Positions 33,234 to 42,401 of a stretch of 64,000 nucleotides of DNA are shown here, one piece after another. The notes under the pieces were generated by a model that did not search any database, was not told where the DNA came from, and saw only the letters and a program-made list of their open reading frames with translations. Numbering within the stretch: the stretch's first letter is position 1; the number at the start of each line of letters is the position of its first letter. A program made the translations under genes and the position numbers. The DNA is from Mycolicibacterium sp. YH-1 (lineage in GTDB: Bacteria; Actinomycetota; Actinomycetes; Mycobacteriales; Mycobacteriaceae), in contig NZ_CP092915.1 in assembly GCF_022557175.1 (NCBI RefSeq), positions 5,766,001 to 5,830,000 on the forward strand. The letters run 5' to 3'.

Positions 33234-35045
33234 GTGAGAGCCGTTACACAACCCCCCAGCGGGGCTGGGTTAGATTCGCCGTGCACCCAGCCTCCGGTAA
33301 ATACGTTTGCACGCAAGCGTTCTCGTCCAAACCGTGCCGTAGGCACCACCGTTCTGCTGCTCGTCCTTGCCGCGCTCTACGGAGTTTTCTTCTTCTGGCC
33401 GCTGGTGAGCATCGCGCTGCGCAGCCTCAACGCCGACGGCGCGGCCTCGTACAGTCCGGGCGGCTTTACGCTGGTCAACTACGTCAGCCTGTTCACCGAC
33501 GCCCTGCTGCGTGACGTGCTTGTCAACACCGTGATCACCGCCGGCGTGTCCACCGCGATCACATTTGTGCTCGCCTTCCCGGTGGCCTACCTGATGTCCC
33601 GGCTGCAGCGGACGCTGTCGACGGCGCTGTTCATGATGGTGCTGCTGCCGTTCTGGGTGTCGATCCTGGTCAGGCTGTTCGCATTTCTGGAACTACTGTC
33701 GTCCAACGGGCCCGTCAACGACGCCCTGGAGGCGCTCGGCGTCGGTCGTCAATCGCTGCTGTTCAACTCCACCGGCACCGTGATCGGCATGGTCAACTAC
33801 CTGCTGCCGTACATGATCCTGGTCTTGTTCGCAGCCATGAGCGGCGTCGACCCAAACCTGACCCGCGCGGCCAAGTCGCTCGGGTGCTCCAGCTGGCAGG
33901 CCTTCACGTCCGTCTATCTCCCCCTGATCCGCGGGTCGATCGTCGGCGCGCTGCTGCTGAACTTCATCATCGCCACCGGCTTCTTCCTGACTCCGGCAAT
34001 CCTCGGTGGCCCGCAGGACGCCACCATCTCGACCTACATCGCCACCCAGGTGCAGAACTACCGGTGGGGCCCCGCCAGCGCGTTCGGGGTCGTTCTGCTG
34101 ATCGCGACGTGCATCTGCTTCACCGCGGCGGGTCGGATGACGGGCCTCACAGCCGGGTCCGGAGTCGCGATCACCGGATCGAAGGGCGTTTCCCGCGACG
34201 CGGCAATGCCTTTCGGGCCAGCGAAGGCGGGACTGTGGGCGATGACCATCCTCGTCATGGTGTTCCTGTTCGCCCCCATCGCGTTCGTGTTCCCGCTGTC
34301 GTGGGGTGTCGATGCGACCATCGCCTGGCCGCCACGCGGCTTCACCCTCGACTGGTATCACGCCGCGCTCACCAACCCCATGTGGACTGCGGCACTTCAG
34401 AAGAGCGTCACGGTGGGGCTTGCCGTCGCCGTGCTCTGCGTACTCCTGGCGGTCTTCATCGCCCGCTGGGTGCGCACCCTCGACAGCCGTCCACGTGTGC
34501 AGTCAGCGCTGGTCACCGTCGTTTACCTGCCGATGGTCGTACCCGTCATTCTCCTCGCGATCGGCACCTTCGACGTGCAGAACCGAATCGGGCTGCTCGG
34601 CACATGGTGGGGGCTGGTCCTCGTCGAAACCATCCTCGCGCTCCCCTTCACCTACCTCGTGGTGGCAGCAGCGCTCAACAACGTCGACCCCAGCCTGGAG
34701 AAGGCGGCGTGGACCATGGGTGCGAGCCGCGTCTACGCGCTGCGGAAGGTCGTCATCCCGACGGTGATCCCGGCGATAATCGGGGCCGCGCTGCTGGCAT
34801 TCATCAGCTCATGGGACGAGGCAGTTGTCGCCCTGTTCCAGACGAGCTTCGAGAAGACTCTGCCGGTCAACTTCTACGCGTCGCTCAAGAGCGGCTCGAG
34901 CCCGGTGATCGCCGCCATCGGTGCCATGTTGATGCTGCTGGTCCTCGTGCTCGGCGGCGCATTCGTCACGATCCAGGCGGTGCGCTCCCGCCGCGCCAAG
35001 AAATCCGTACTCAACAGCCCGACCCCCGACAAGAGGCCTTCATGA
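33234..35045 (+). CDS. Fused polyamine-type ABC permease (PotB-PotC in one chain)
   Basis: A 603-residue protein holding two complete ABC permease domains. The first (about 35-300) has the coupling-helix motif AAKSLGCSSWQAFTSVYLPL; the second (about 330-590) has AAWTMGASRVYALRKVVIP. Each has about six membrane helices. PotB and PotC are normally separate, so this is a single-chain transmembrane unit. It begins at GTG 33234 with AAGAGGAA upstream. Its stop overlaps the ATPase start (ATGA). Expected to form the membrane channel for the substrate bound by the divergent PotD-like protein. Confidence 0.85.
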   Translation: MRAVTQPPSGAGLDSPCTQPPVNTFARKRSRPNRAVGTTVLLLVLAALYGVFFFWPLVSIALRSLNADGAASYSPGGFTLVNYVSLFTDALLRDVLVNTVITAGVSTAITFVLAFPVAYLMSRLQRTLSTALFMMVLLPFWVSILVRLFAFLELLSSNGPVNDALEALGVGRQSLLFNSTGTVIGMVNYLLPYMILVLFAAMSGVDPNLTRAAKSLGCSSWQAFTSVYLPLIRGSIVGALLLNFIIATGFFLTPAILGGPQDATISTYIATQVQNYRWGPASAFGVVLLIATCICFTAAGRMTGLTAGSGVAITGSKGVSRDAAMPFGPAKAGLWAMTILVMVFLFAPIAFVFPLSWGVDATIAWPPRGFTLDWYHAALTNPMWTAALQKSVTVGLAVAVLCVLLAVFIARWVRTLDSRPRVQSALVTVVYLPMVVPVILLAIGTFDVQNRIGLLGTWWGLVLVETILALPFTYLVVAAALNNVDPSLEKAAWTMGASRVYALRKVVIPTVIPAIIGAALLAFISSWDEAVVALFQTSFEKTLPVNFYASLKSGSSPVIAAIGAMLMLLVLVLGGAFVTIQAVRSRRAKKSVLNSPTPDKRPS

Positions 35046-36172
35046 TCACCGAACAGAAACGCTCTCCCACAGCCGCACCCGTCGACCAGTCGTTCATCGA
35101 GATCCGCGATCTGCACCACGAGTACGGCGGCATTACCGCTCTGGACAGTGTGTCGCTCGACGTGCGCGCCGGAGAGTTCGTGACGCTGCTGGGCCCGAGT
35201 GGCTCGGGCAAGAGTTCGCTGCTGCACATTCTCGCGGGCCTCATCGACGCCACCTCGGGAACCATCAGCATCGCGGGGCGTGACATCACCCGGGTCGCTC
35301 CGCAGAAGCGCGAAATCGGGCTTGTCTTCCAGAATTACGCCCTCTTCCCGCATCTCACCGCCCGCGAGAACATCCGCTTCCCACACAATGTGCGCAAAAC
35401 CCCCGAGAGTGAGGCGTCGGACCGCGTTGCCGAGGTGCTCGAACTCGTCGAGCTGACGGCGCTGGCCGATCGCCGGCCCGACCAGCTCAGCGGCGGTCAA
35501 CAACAGCGCGTGGCGGTCGGACGCGCGATCTCGGCGGTGCCGAAGGTGCTGCTTCTCGACGAGCCACTCGGCGCCCTCGACCGCAGATTGCGTCAGCAGC
35601 TGGGGCACGAAATCCGGCGTGTGCAAAGGGAAACCGGAATCACCACGCTCTACGTCACTCACGACCAGGAAGAGGCATTCACCATGTCGGACCGGGTCGT
35701 GGTGATGAACCACGGCGAGATCCGACAGGTGGGCACACCAAAGGACGTCTACACCCGGCCGAGCGATTCCTTCGTGGCGAACTTCGTCGGCGAGGTCAAC
35801 CTCTGGCCAGTGACGGTCGAGAGTCGCGCGAGCGCCACCACGGCGGCGACCATCGCCGGCGCCGCGCCGTTCACCACACAGTGCGGGGACGAGGCACGCG
35901 GCTCGGATGGCAACCTCATGGTCGCCGTCCGACCCGAGCGGGTGTGGGTGTGGCGGCCGGGAGAGCCCGCGCCCCGGCCCGAGATCCAGCTGGTCGACTC
36001 GGGTGTGATCGTCGAATCCACCTTCCTGGGCAACAGTCACAACGTGGTGGTGGAATCCGACAATCTGGGGCGGACCACCGCGCTGCTCTACGACGGCGAG
36101 GAGCCACGCGATCTCGGCGAGAGGGTGACGCTCGGCTGGGAAGCCAAACACGCCCTCACGATTCCGCAGTAG
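35042..36172 (+). CDS. Polyamine-type ABC transporter ATP-binding protein (PotA-like)
   Basis: A 376-residue importer ATPase: Walker [10 protein letters not shown] near residue 51, [16 protein letters not shown]-loop, signature [15 protein letters not shown] near 148, Walker [13 protein letters not shown] near 168, H-loop [10 protein letters not shown]. The C-terminal TOBE regulatory domain runs from about 285 to the end. This is the CUT1/PotA architecture. The ATG overlaps the fused permease stop. The CoA-transferase genes follow 2 bp after its stop, suggesting a single transcript for uptake and later metabolism. Confidence 0.87.
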   Translation: MITEQKRSPTAAPVDQSFIEIRDLHHEYGGITALDSVSLDVRAGEFVTLLGPSGSGKSSLLHILAGLIDATSGTISIAGRDITRVAPQKREIGLVFQNYALFPHLTARENIRFPHNVRKTPESEASDRVAEVLELVELTALADRRPDQLSGGQQQRVAVGRAISAVPKVLLLDEPLGALDRRLRQQLGHEIRRVQRETGITTLYVTHDQEEAFTMSDRVVVMNHGEIRQVGTPKDVYTRPSDSFVANFVGEVNLWPVTVESRASATTAATIAGAAPFTTQCGDEARGSDGNLMVAVRPERVWVWRPGEPAPRPEIQLVDSGVIVESTFLGNSHNVVVESDNLGRTTALLYDGEEPRDLGERVTLGWEAKHALTIPQ

Positions 36173-36174
36173 CG

Positions 36175-36978
36175 ATGACGAAGAACAACATGACGGTGAA
36201 CAAGGTCGTCGCCTCGGCGCACGAGGCCGTCGCCGACATCCCCGACGGGGCGAGCCTGGCGGTCGGCGGCTTCGGGCTGTCCGGCATCCCGTGGTTCCTG
36301 ATCGACGCCGTGCTCGCCGGCGGCGCAACCGGCCTGACGATCGTGAGCAACAACTGCGGTGTCGACGGCGGCGGGTTGGGCCTGCTGCTGGAGTCCAACA
36401 GGATCATTCGCGTCATCGCCTCCTACGTCGGCGAGAACAAGGAGTTCGCCCGGCAGTATCTGGCCGGTGAGTTGACCGTTGAGCTGACGCCGCAGGGCAC
36501 GCTCGCCGAGCGCCTCCGCGCCGGCGGCAGCGGCATCGGCGCGTTCTTCACCCCTACCGGCGTGGGCACCCTCGTCGCCGAGGGCGGGCTGCCGTGGCGC
36601 TACCACCCCGACGGAAGCGTGGCGCTGGCATCACCGCCCAAGGAGGTGCGTACCTTCGGCGGTCGCGAGATGCTCCTCGAGGAGTCGATCGTGACGGACT
36701 TCGCGTTGGTACGCGCCGCAGTCGCCGACACCGCAGGCAACTGCGTGTTCCACGCCGCGGCGCGTAACTTCAACCCGCCCGCGGCGATGGCCGGACGCAC
36801 GACGATCGTCGAGGCCGAATCCGTGGTGGCGGATGGCGAACTGGACCCCAACAGCGTCCACTTGCCCGGCATCTTCGTCGAGCGCGTCGTCGCGTTGACC
36901 CCGGAGCAGGCGGCGCACAAGCGCGTCGAGAAGCTCACCACGCGACCCCGCCCGACAGACGACCAGGAAGCCCGATGA
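36175..36978 (+). CDS. 3-oxoacid/acyl CoA-transferase subunit A
   Basis: A 267-residue class I CoA-transferase alpha subunit (SCOT/AtoD/CatI type). [15 protein letters not shown] near residue 22 is the N-terminal signature, followed by [15 protein letters not shown] and [15 protein letters not shown]. The start follows the PotA-like stop by 2 bp; an ATG at 36190 is an alternative. The stop overlaps the beta-subunit start (ATGA). The pair moves CoA between acids, for example succinyl-CoA and an oxoacid or acetate. Its place at the end of an amine-uptake operon suggests activation of the carboxylic acid left after deamination. Confidence 0.87.
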   Translation: MTKNNMTVNKVVASAHEAVADIPDGASLAVGGFGLSGIPWFLIDAVLAGGATGLTIVSNNCGVDGGGLGLLLESNRIIRVIASYVGENKEFARQYLAGELTVELTPQGTLAERLRAGGSGIGAFFTPTGVGTLVAEGGLPWRYHPDGSVALASPPKEVRTFGGREMLLEESIVTDFALVRAAVADTAGNCVFHAAARNFNPPAAMAGRTTIVEAESVVADGELDPNSVHLPGIFVERVVALTPEQAAHKRVEKLTTRPRPTDDQEAR

Positions 36979-37607
36979 GCTGGACCCACGCAGAGATGGC
37001 AGCGCGCGCGACCGAGGAGCTTCGCGCCGGTGACTACGTCAACCTGGGTATCGGACTGCCCACGCTGATACCCGAGCACCTGCCCGCGGACTCCGGCGTC
37101 TGCCTGCACGCCGAGAACGGCATCCTCGGTGTGGGGCCGTTCCCGTTCGAGGATGAGGTCGACCCCGATCTCATCAACGCGGGCAAGCAGACGGTGTCGG
37201 TTGTCGCGGGCGCTTCGTTCTTCGACTCCGCAACCAGCTTTGCGATGATCCGTGGCGGCCATGTCGACGTCGCTGTCCTCGGCGGGATGCAAGTGGCGGC
37301 CAACGGCGACCTCGCCAACTGGATGGTGCCGGGCGCGATGGTCAAGGGCATGGGCGGCGCGATGGATCTGGTCAGCGGCGCCGAACGGGTGATCGTCCTC
37401 ATGGACCACGTCGCGAAGTCGGGTGCGGCCAAACTGGTGACGTCGTGTTCACTGCCACTCACGGGGCGCGGGGTGGTGGCCCGCGTGATCACCGACCGCG
37501 GCGTGTTCGACACCGCAAGCGGTGAGTTTCGTCTCGTGGAACTCGCGCCAGGATGCGAGTTTGAGGACATCGCGGCGATCACCGACGCACCGCTGACGCG
37601 CGCCTGA
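36975..37607 (+). CDS. 3-oxoacid/acyl CoA-transferase subunit B
   Basis: A 210-residue class I CoA-transferase beta subunit. The catalytic glutamate is E47 in HAENGILG, which forms the glutamyl-CoA thioester intermediate. [12 protein letters not shown] (22-33) and [14 protein letters not shown] are family motifs. It overlaps subunit A by 4 bp and ends the uptake operon. A strong hairpin lies 54 bp downstream. Confidence 0.88.
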   Translation: MSWTHAEMAARATEELRAGDYVNLGIGLPTLIPEHLPADSGVCLHAENGILGVGPFPFEDEVDPDLINAGKQTVSVVAGASFFDSATSFAMIRGGHVDVAVLGGMQVAANGDLANWMVPGAMVKGMGGAMDLVSGAERVIVLMDHVAKSGAAKLVTSCSLPLTGRGVVARVITDRGVFDTASGEFRLVELAPGCEFEDIAAITDAPLTRA

Positions 37608-37660
37608 CCTCGCGCGCTTGGGAAGCAACCAATTGGCCCTCGGCCAGACCACAAACGCAG

Positions 37661-37688
37661 TCAGGCCCCCTCCGAAGAGGGGGCCTGA
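37661..37688. terminator. Strong hairpin between the CoA-transferase operon and tRNA-Tyr
   Basis: Perfect 12-bp stem, arms 37661-37672 and 37677-37688, closing a CGAA loop (TTCG on the minus strand, a very stable tetraloop). It starts 6 bp past the 3' end of the minus-strand tRNA and is followed there by TGCGTTTGT, so it is a good tRNA terminator. It may also end the plus-strand operon. Confidence 0.85.
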
Positions 37689-37694
37689 TCAGCG

Positions 37695-37777
37695 TGGCAG
37701 ATGCAGGATTCGAACCTGCGTAGGCGTAAGCCGACGGATTTACAGTCCGCTCCCATTGGCCGCTCGGGCAATCTGCC
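37695..37777 (-). tRNA. tRNA-Tyr (anticodon GTA)
   Basis: Minus-strand cloverleaf of 83 nt. The acceptor stem GGCAGAT pairs with ATCTGCC, followed by discriminator A; CCA is not encoded. The anticodon loop CTGTAAA lies between GCGGA and TCCGT, giving GTA. The long variable arm (CGGCTTACGCCTAC region) is as expected for class II tRNA-Tyr. The T arm GCAGGTTCGAATCCTGC is canonical. Confidence 0.95.
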
Positions 37778-37885
37778 GGGGTGCATCCATTCCCTACCCG
37801 GGTTTGGTGCGTAAGCAGGGTACAACGAGGATGGTCCCAAGACGAAAACGCACCACCAACGTGCACCTACAGAAGGAGGGGTCCA

Positions 37886-38377
37886 ATGGCGGATTCAAGT
37901 TTCGACGTCGTCAGCAAGGCCGATCGTCAAGAGGTCGACAACGCGCTCAACCAGGCCGCTAAGGAGCTGTCCACCCGGTTCGACTTCCGCGGCACCGACA
38001 CCACCATCGAGTGGCAGGGCGAGGAGGGCATCATCCTGGTCTCCTCCACCGAGGAGCGCGTCAAGGCCGCGGTCGACGTGTTCAAGGAGAAGTTGATCCG
38101 TCGCGACATCTCAATGAAGGCGTTCGACGCAGGTGACCCGCAGCCCTCGGGCAAGACCTACAAGGTCATCGGCAGCATCAAACAGGGCATCGACAGCGAG
38201 AACGCCAAGAAGATCACCAAGCTCATCCGCGACGAGGGCCCCAAGGGCGTCAAGGCGCAGATCCAGGGCGAGGAGATTCGCGTCAGCTCCAAGAAGCGTG
38301 ACGACCTGCAGGCCGTCCAGGCGCTGCTACGGGGCGCCGATCTCGAGGTTGCGCTGCAGTTCGTCAACTACCGCTGA
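37886..38377 (+). CDS. YajQ-family nucleotide-binding protein
   Basis: A 163-residue YajQ/UPF0234 protein, full length for the family. [20 protein letters not shown] at the start, DFRGTDT near 38 and the closing LQFVNYR are diagnostic. In other bacteria YajQ homologues bind cyclic di-GMP or nucleic acids; the mycobacterial role is not established. AGAAGGAGGGG lies just upstream of the ATG, an unusually strong ribosome site. It corresponds in position to Rv0566c beside gpsA in M. tuberculosis. Confidence 0.93.
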   Translation: MADSSFDVVSKADRQEVDNALNQAAKELSTRFDFRGTDTTIEWQGEEGIILVSSTEERVKAAVDVFKEKLIRRDISMKAFDAGDPQPSGKTYKVIGSIKQGIDSENAKKITKLIRDEGPKGVKAQIQGEEIRVSSKKRDDLQAVQALLRGADLEVALQFVNYR

Positions 38378-38525
38378 CACCGCCGGGCCCGCTCCCCCAC
38401 GCAGAGACCGCAGCCACGGTCGTTGCGCGCCCCGCTTAGCGACCAGGACGACGATTTCGGCGGAGGGGGCGGCGCGGCGGGGAAAGCAGCCATTCGGAAC
38501 CGTCCTCGGCCATACGCTGAACGGC

Positions 38526-39551
38526 ATGGCAGCAGCGCAACGTGAACCCAACGTCGTCGTCCTCGGTGGAGGGTCCTGGGGCACCACCGTCGCCTCCATC
38601 TGCGCGCGGCGCGGGCCGACGCTGCAGTGGGTGCGCTCGGAGGAGACCGCCGCCGATATCAACGACCACCACCGCAACCGCCGCTACCTCGGTGACGACG
38701 TCGAGCTGAGCCCCACACTGCGCGCCACCAACGACTTCTCCGAGGCCGCCGAGTGCGCCGACGTCATCGTCATGGGCGTGCCGTCACACGGCTTCCGCGG
38801 CGTGCTGCAGCAGCTGGCCAAGGAGCTGCGGCCATGGGTCCCCGTGGTGTCGCTGGTCAAGGGCCTCGAGCAGGGCACCAACTACCGGATGAGCCAGATC
38901 GTCGACGAGGTGCTGCCGGGCCACCCGGCGGGCATCCTGGCCGGACCCAATATCGCCCGTGAGGTCGCCGAGGGTTACGCCGCCGCGGCCGTGCTGGCGA
39001 TGCCCGACACCAAGCTCGCCGCTGATCTGGGAAAACTGTTCCGCACCAAGCGCTTCCGCACCTACACCACCGAGGACGTGGTGGGTGTCGAGATGGCGGG
39101 CGCACTCAAGAACGTGTACGCCATCGCCGTCGGCATGGGCTACTCGCTGGGCATCGGCGAGAACACCCGCGCCATGGTCATGGCCCGTGCCGTGGCCGAG
39201 ATGTCCAAGCTCGGCGTGGCGATGGGCGGGCACCGCGACACCTTCGCGGGCCTGGCCGGCATGGGCGACCTCGTCGTCACCTGCACCAGCCAGCGCAGCC
39301 GCAACCGCCACGTCGGTGAACAGCTCGGTCAGGGCAAGACCGTCGAGGAGATCATCGCCTCGATGAACCAGGTCGCCGAGGGCGTGAAGGCCGCCAGCGT
39401 CGTCATGGAGTTCGCCGAGAAGTACGGCATCACCATGCCGATAGCGCGCGAGGTCGACCGCGTCATCAACCATGGCTCCACCGTCGAGGACGCCTACCGC
39501 GGACTGGTCGCCGAGAAACCCGGTCACGAAGTGCACGGCTCGGGATTCTGA
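38526..39551 (+). CDS. gpsA: NAD(P)-dependent glycerol-3-phosphate dehydrogenase
   Basis: A 341-residue GpsA. The NAD motif VVLGGGSWGTT is at residues 10-20, the catalytic lysine is in EMAGALKNVYAIAVG (about residue 200), and GLAGMGDLVVTCTS is the usual substrate-side motif. It reduces dihydroxyacetone phosphate to sn-glycerol 3-phosphate for phospholipid synthesis. No clear ribosome site precedes the ATG at 38526, but the N-terminus aligns with the family. It keeps the yajQ-gpsA adjacency of M. tuberculosis, without the intervening monooxygenase (Rv0565c). Confidence 0.93.
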   Translation: MAAAQREPNVVVLGGGSWGTTVASICARRGPTLQWVRSEETAADINDHHRNRRYLGDDVELSPTLRATNDFSEAAECADVIVMGVPSHGFRGVLQQLAKELRPWVPVVSLVKGLEQGTNYRMSQIVDEVLPGHPAGILAGPNIAREVAEGYAAAAVLAMPDTKLAADLGKLFRTKRFRTYTTEDVVGVEMAGALKNVYAIAVGMGYSLGIGENTRAMVMARAVAEMSKLGVAMGGHRDTFAGLAGMGDLVVTCTSQRSRNRHVGEQLGQGKTVEEIIASMNQVAEGVKAASVVMEFAEKYGITMPIAREVDRVINHGSTVEDAYRGLVAEKPGHEVHGSGF

Positions 39552-39603
39552 TGGCACCGCTCCCACCCGACGCAACGGTCACCACGCTGCGATGATCTAG
39601 CGC

Positions 39604-42399
39604 ATGGAAGCGGCGACGTTGAAGGGTCGGGCGGCCGAGCGCAGCGCCTGCACCGACCTGCTCGCCGCCGCCGAGACCGCGCCCGCCGCCCTGATCCTCG
39701 AGGGCGACGCGGGCATCGGGAAGACCGCGCTGTGGCGCTCGGCCGTCGAACAGGCCTCGCGGAACGGCTTCCGCGTGCTGAGCGCCGCGGTGGGTGAGGC
39801 CGAGACGGTCCTGGCCTACACGGCCGTGGGCGATCTGCTCGGCAACATCGAGTCCGACGTGCTCGACGCGCTGCCCGGCCTGCAGCGTCTCGCCGTCGAC
39901 CGCGTCCTGCTGCGCGCCGGTAGCGACGGCCAGGTCACCGATCAGCGGGTGGTCGCCGCGGCATTCGTGTCGATCGTCGAGATCCTCGCCGCGGATGGGC
40001 CGGTGCTGATCGCCATCGACGACGTGCAGTGGCTGGACCCCTCCAGTCACACCGTCATCGCCTTCGTCGGGCGGCGCCTACGCGGACGCGTGGGTGTCCT
40101 GCTCAGCGAGCGGTCCGACCCCGACAGGGGCACCGCGGCGTCCCTGCTGCAGCTCGGCCGGCCCGAGGACGTCCGCCGGATTCGTCTGGGCCCGTTGACC
40201 CCCGGCCGCCTGCACGAGGTCGTCTCGGCGAGGCTCGGCCGCGGCCTGTCGCGGCCCATCATGGGACGTATCAGCGAGATCTCTGGCGGCAACCCGTTCT
40301 ACGCCCTCGAGTTGGCCCGTGCGATGGCCGGCCGCCCGTTGAGTCCTGAGCCCGCGTTGCCCGGTTCCCTTGCCGAGCTGGTGCGGTTGCGTATCGGAGG
40401 CATCGACGGCGGCGTTCGCGACGTGCTGCTGGCCGTCGCCTCCGTCGCCGCCCCGACGGTGGAGCTGCTGGCCCACGTCCGGCAGACGACCACCGAGGAG
40501 ATCGTCGACGCGCTCGAGGCCGTCGAGACGGCAGGCATCATCGGCATCGACGGCAATCGCGTCCGGTTCACCCACCCGCTGCTGGCCCGCGGCGTCTACA
40601 CCGATGCGACCCCGGCCAGCCGCCGCGCCATGCACCGCGCGTTGGCCGAAGTGGAGACCGAGCCCGAGCTCAAGGCCCGCCACCTCGCGCTGGCCACCGC
40701 GAGCACCGATGACGCCACGTTGGCCGCGCTGGACTCCGCCGCCGACTCCGCCCGCAACCGCGGCGCACCCGCCGCCGCCGCCGAACTTCTCGACCTTGCC
40801 ATCGGCCTCGGCGGTGGCAAGCCATGGCGCCGCGTCCGGGCCGCGGGAGATCACTTCCAGGCAGGTAACACCGAGCACGCCCGTAGCCTGCTCGAACCCC
40901 TGATCGATGAGCTGCGCCCCGGCATGCTTCGTGCGATCGCCCTGAACCTTCTCGCCGCGATCTTCATGTACGAGAACAACTTCAAGCAGGCCAACGACCT
41001 GCTGTCCCGTGCCGTCGAGGACGCCGCAGACGTCCCGCCTGTGCTCGTCACCACGCTGATGAACCTGTCGTTCACCCAGGGGCTGGGATCCTTCGCCGAG
41101 GGCACCCCTGAGACGGGCATGCTCGAGGCGTCACTCAACAGCGCGCACGAGGCGATGCTCGTCGCCGACGGCGCGGGTATTCCCGCGCTGCGCAGCCAGG
41201 CCACCGCCATCTGGGTGCACGCCAAGTTCAACTTCGGCCATGGCGCCGACTACGAGGCACTGGCCCGCGCGGTGGAGCTGGAGAACACCAACGACGATGT
41301 GCCGATCCCGTTCAACGCCAGCGCCGTCGAGGCCCTCATCTACGCCTACACCGGGGACCTGGACCGAGCCCGCGCCAAGATGCACGCCCTGCGCGAGCGC
41401 TGCCTCGAGCGCGGCGCCGACAGAAACATGATGGGAGTCTCGGGATACAGCGCGCTGATTGAGATGTGGAGCGGAAACTACCCCGCCGCCATCCGGTTCG
41501 CCGACGAGGCGGTCGAGCGCGCCCGACAACTCGGCAGTGGCCACGTCGACATCATCGCGCTGTCGATTCGGTCCGCCGTCCACGCGCACGCGGGCCGCGA
41601 CGCCGAGGCCCGGGCCGACGCCCACGAGGCACTGGCGGCCACCCAGGTGTGCGACGCGCCCCGGATGGCGGAGTGGCCGATCATGTCGCTGGCGTTCCTC
41701 GAGGTGTCCCAGGGCCGGTTCGCACAAGCCCTGGACGCGTTGGCGCCCATGCTCGCCCGCTTCGCCTACGTGCCGGGCACCGAGGTCATGAGCCACTGGT
41801 ACATACCCAACGCCGTCGAGGCGATGATCGCGCTGGACCGCCTGGACGAGGCCGAACCGTTGATCGCGGCCCTTGAGACCAATGGGGCGCGGCTGGACCG
41901 GACGTGGAACATCGCCACGGGTGCGCGGTGCCGGGCCATGATGCAGGCCGCGCGTGGCGATGTGGAATCCGCCATCGAGTCGGCGCATCACGCGATGGCC
42001 GCCCACGAGCGGCTGCCGATGCCGTTCGAGCGGGCCCGCAGCAGGCTGCTGCTGGGCAAGCTGCAACGCCGCCGTCGACTCAAGGATGCGCCGACCAGGA
42101 CGCTCAGCACAGCACTGGCCGAGTTCGAGGCCATCGGAGCGCCGTTGTGGGCCAAACAGGCTCGCGACGAACTGGCGCGCACCAAGGTCCGCCCCACCAC
42201 CACGTCCGAACTCACACCGTCCGAGCAGCGCGTGGCCGAACTCGCCGCGTCGGGGATGTCCAACAAGGACATCGCCGCGACGCTTTTCGTCGGCACCAAG
42301 ACCGTCGAGCACAATCTGACCCGCGTCTACGCGAAGCTCGGCATCCGCTCCCGCGTCGAACTCGCACGGCGCATCGACCACGAAGCCGACGGCCACTGA
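39604..42399 (+). CDS. Large ATP-binding LuxR-family regulator (LAL type), copy 1
   Basis: A 931-residue signal-transduction ATPase regulator. The N-terminal AAA/NACHT-like ATPase has Walker A GDAGIGKT (34-41) and Walker B VLIAIDDVQWLD (about 136-147). The long helical middle (about 330-840) looks like a TPR-type sensing region. The C-terminal LuxR helix-turn-helix (about 865-925) contains LTPSEQRVAELAASGMSNKDIA and KTVEHNLTRVYAKLGIRSRVEL. It is paralogous to the protein at 48166-50919. It ends 2 bp from the convergent flavoprotein gene. Targets and effector are unknown. Confidence 0.88.
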   Translation: MEAATLKGRAAERSACTDLLAAAETAPAALILEGDAGIGKTALWRSAVEQASRNGFRVLSAAVGEAETVLAYTAVGDLLGNIESDVLDALPGLQRLAVDRVLLRAGSDGQVTDQRVVAAAFVSIVEILAADGPVLIAIDDVQWLDPSSHTVIAFVGRRLRGRVGVLLSERSDPDRGTAASLLQLGRPEDVRRIRLGPLTPGRLHEVVSARLGRGLSRPIMGRISEISGGNPFYALELARAMAGRPLSPEPALPGSLAELVRLRIGGIDGGVRDVLLAVASVAAPTVELLAHVRQTTTEEIVDALEAVETAGIIGIDGNRVRFTHPLLARGVYTDATPASRRAMHRALAEVETEPELKARHLALATASTDDATLAALDSAADSARNRGAPAAAAELLDLAIGLGGGKPWRRVRAAGDHFQAGNTEHARSLLEPLIDELRPGMLRAIALNLLAAIFMYENNFKQANDLLSRAVEDAADVPPVLVTTLMNLSFTQGLGSFAEGTPETGMLEASLNSAHEAMLVADGAGIPALRSQATAIWVHAKFNFGHGADYEALARAVELENTNDDVPIPFNASAVEALIYAYTGDLDRARAKMHALRERCLERGADRNMMGVSGYSALIEMWSGNYPAAIRFADEAVERARQLGSGHVDIIALSIRSAVHAHAGRDAEARADAHEALAATQVCDAPRMAEWPIMSLAFLEVSQGRFAQALDALAPMLARFAYVPGTEVMSHWYIPNAVEAMIALDRLDEAEPLIAALETNGARLDRTWNIATGARCRAMMQAARGDVESAIESAHHAMAAHERLPMPFERARSRLLLGKLQRRRRLKDAPTRTLSTALAEFEAIGAPLWAKQARDELARTKVRPTTTSELTPSEQRVAELAASGMSNKDIAATLFVGTKTVEHNLTRVYAKLGIRSRVELARRIDHEADGH

Positions 42400-42401
42400 C
42401 A

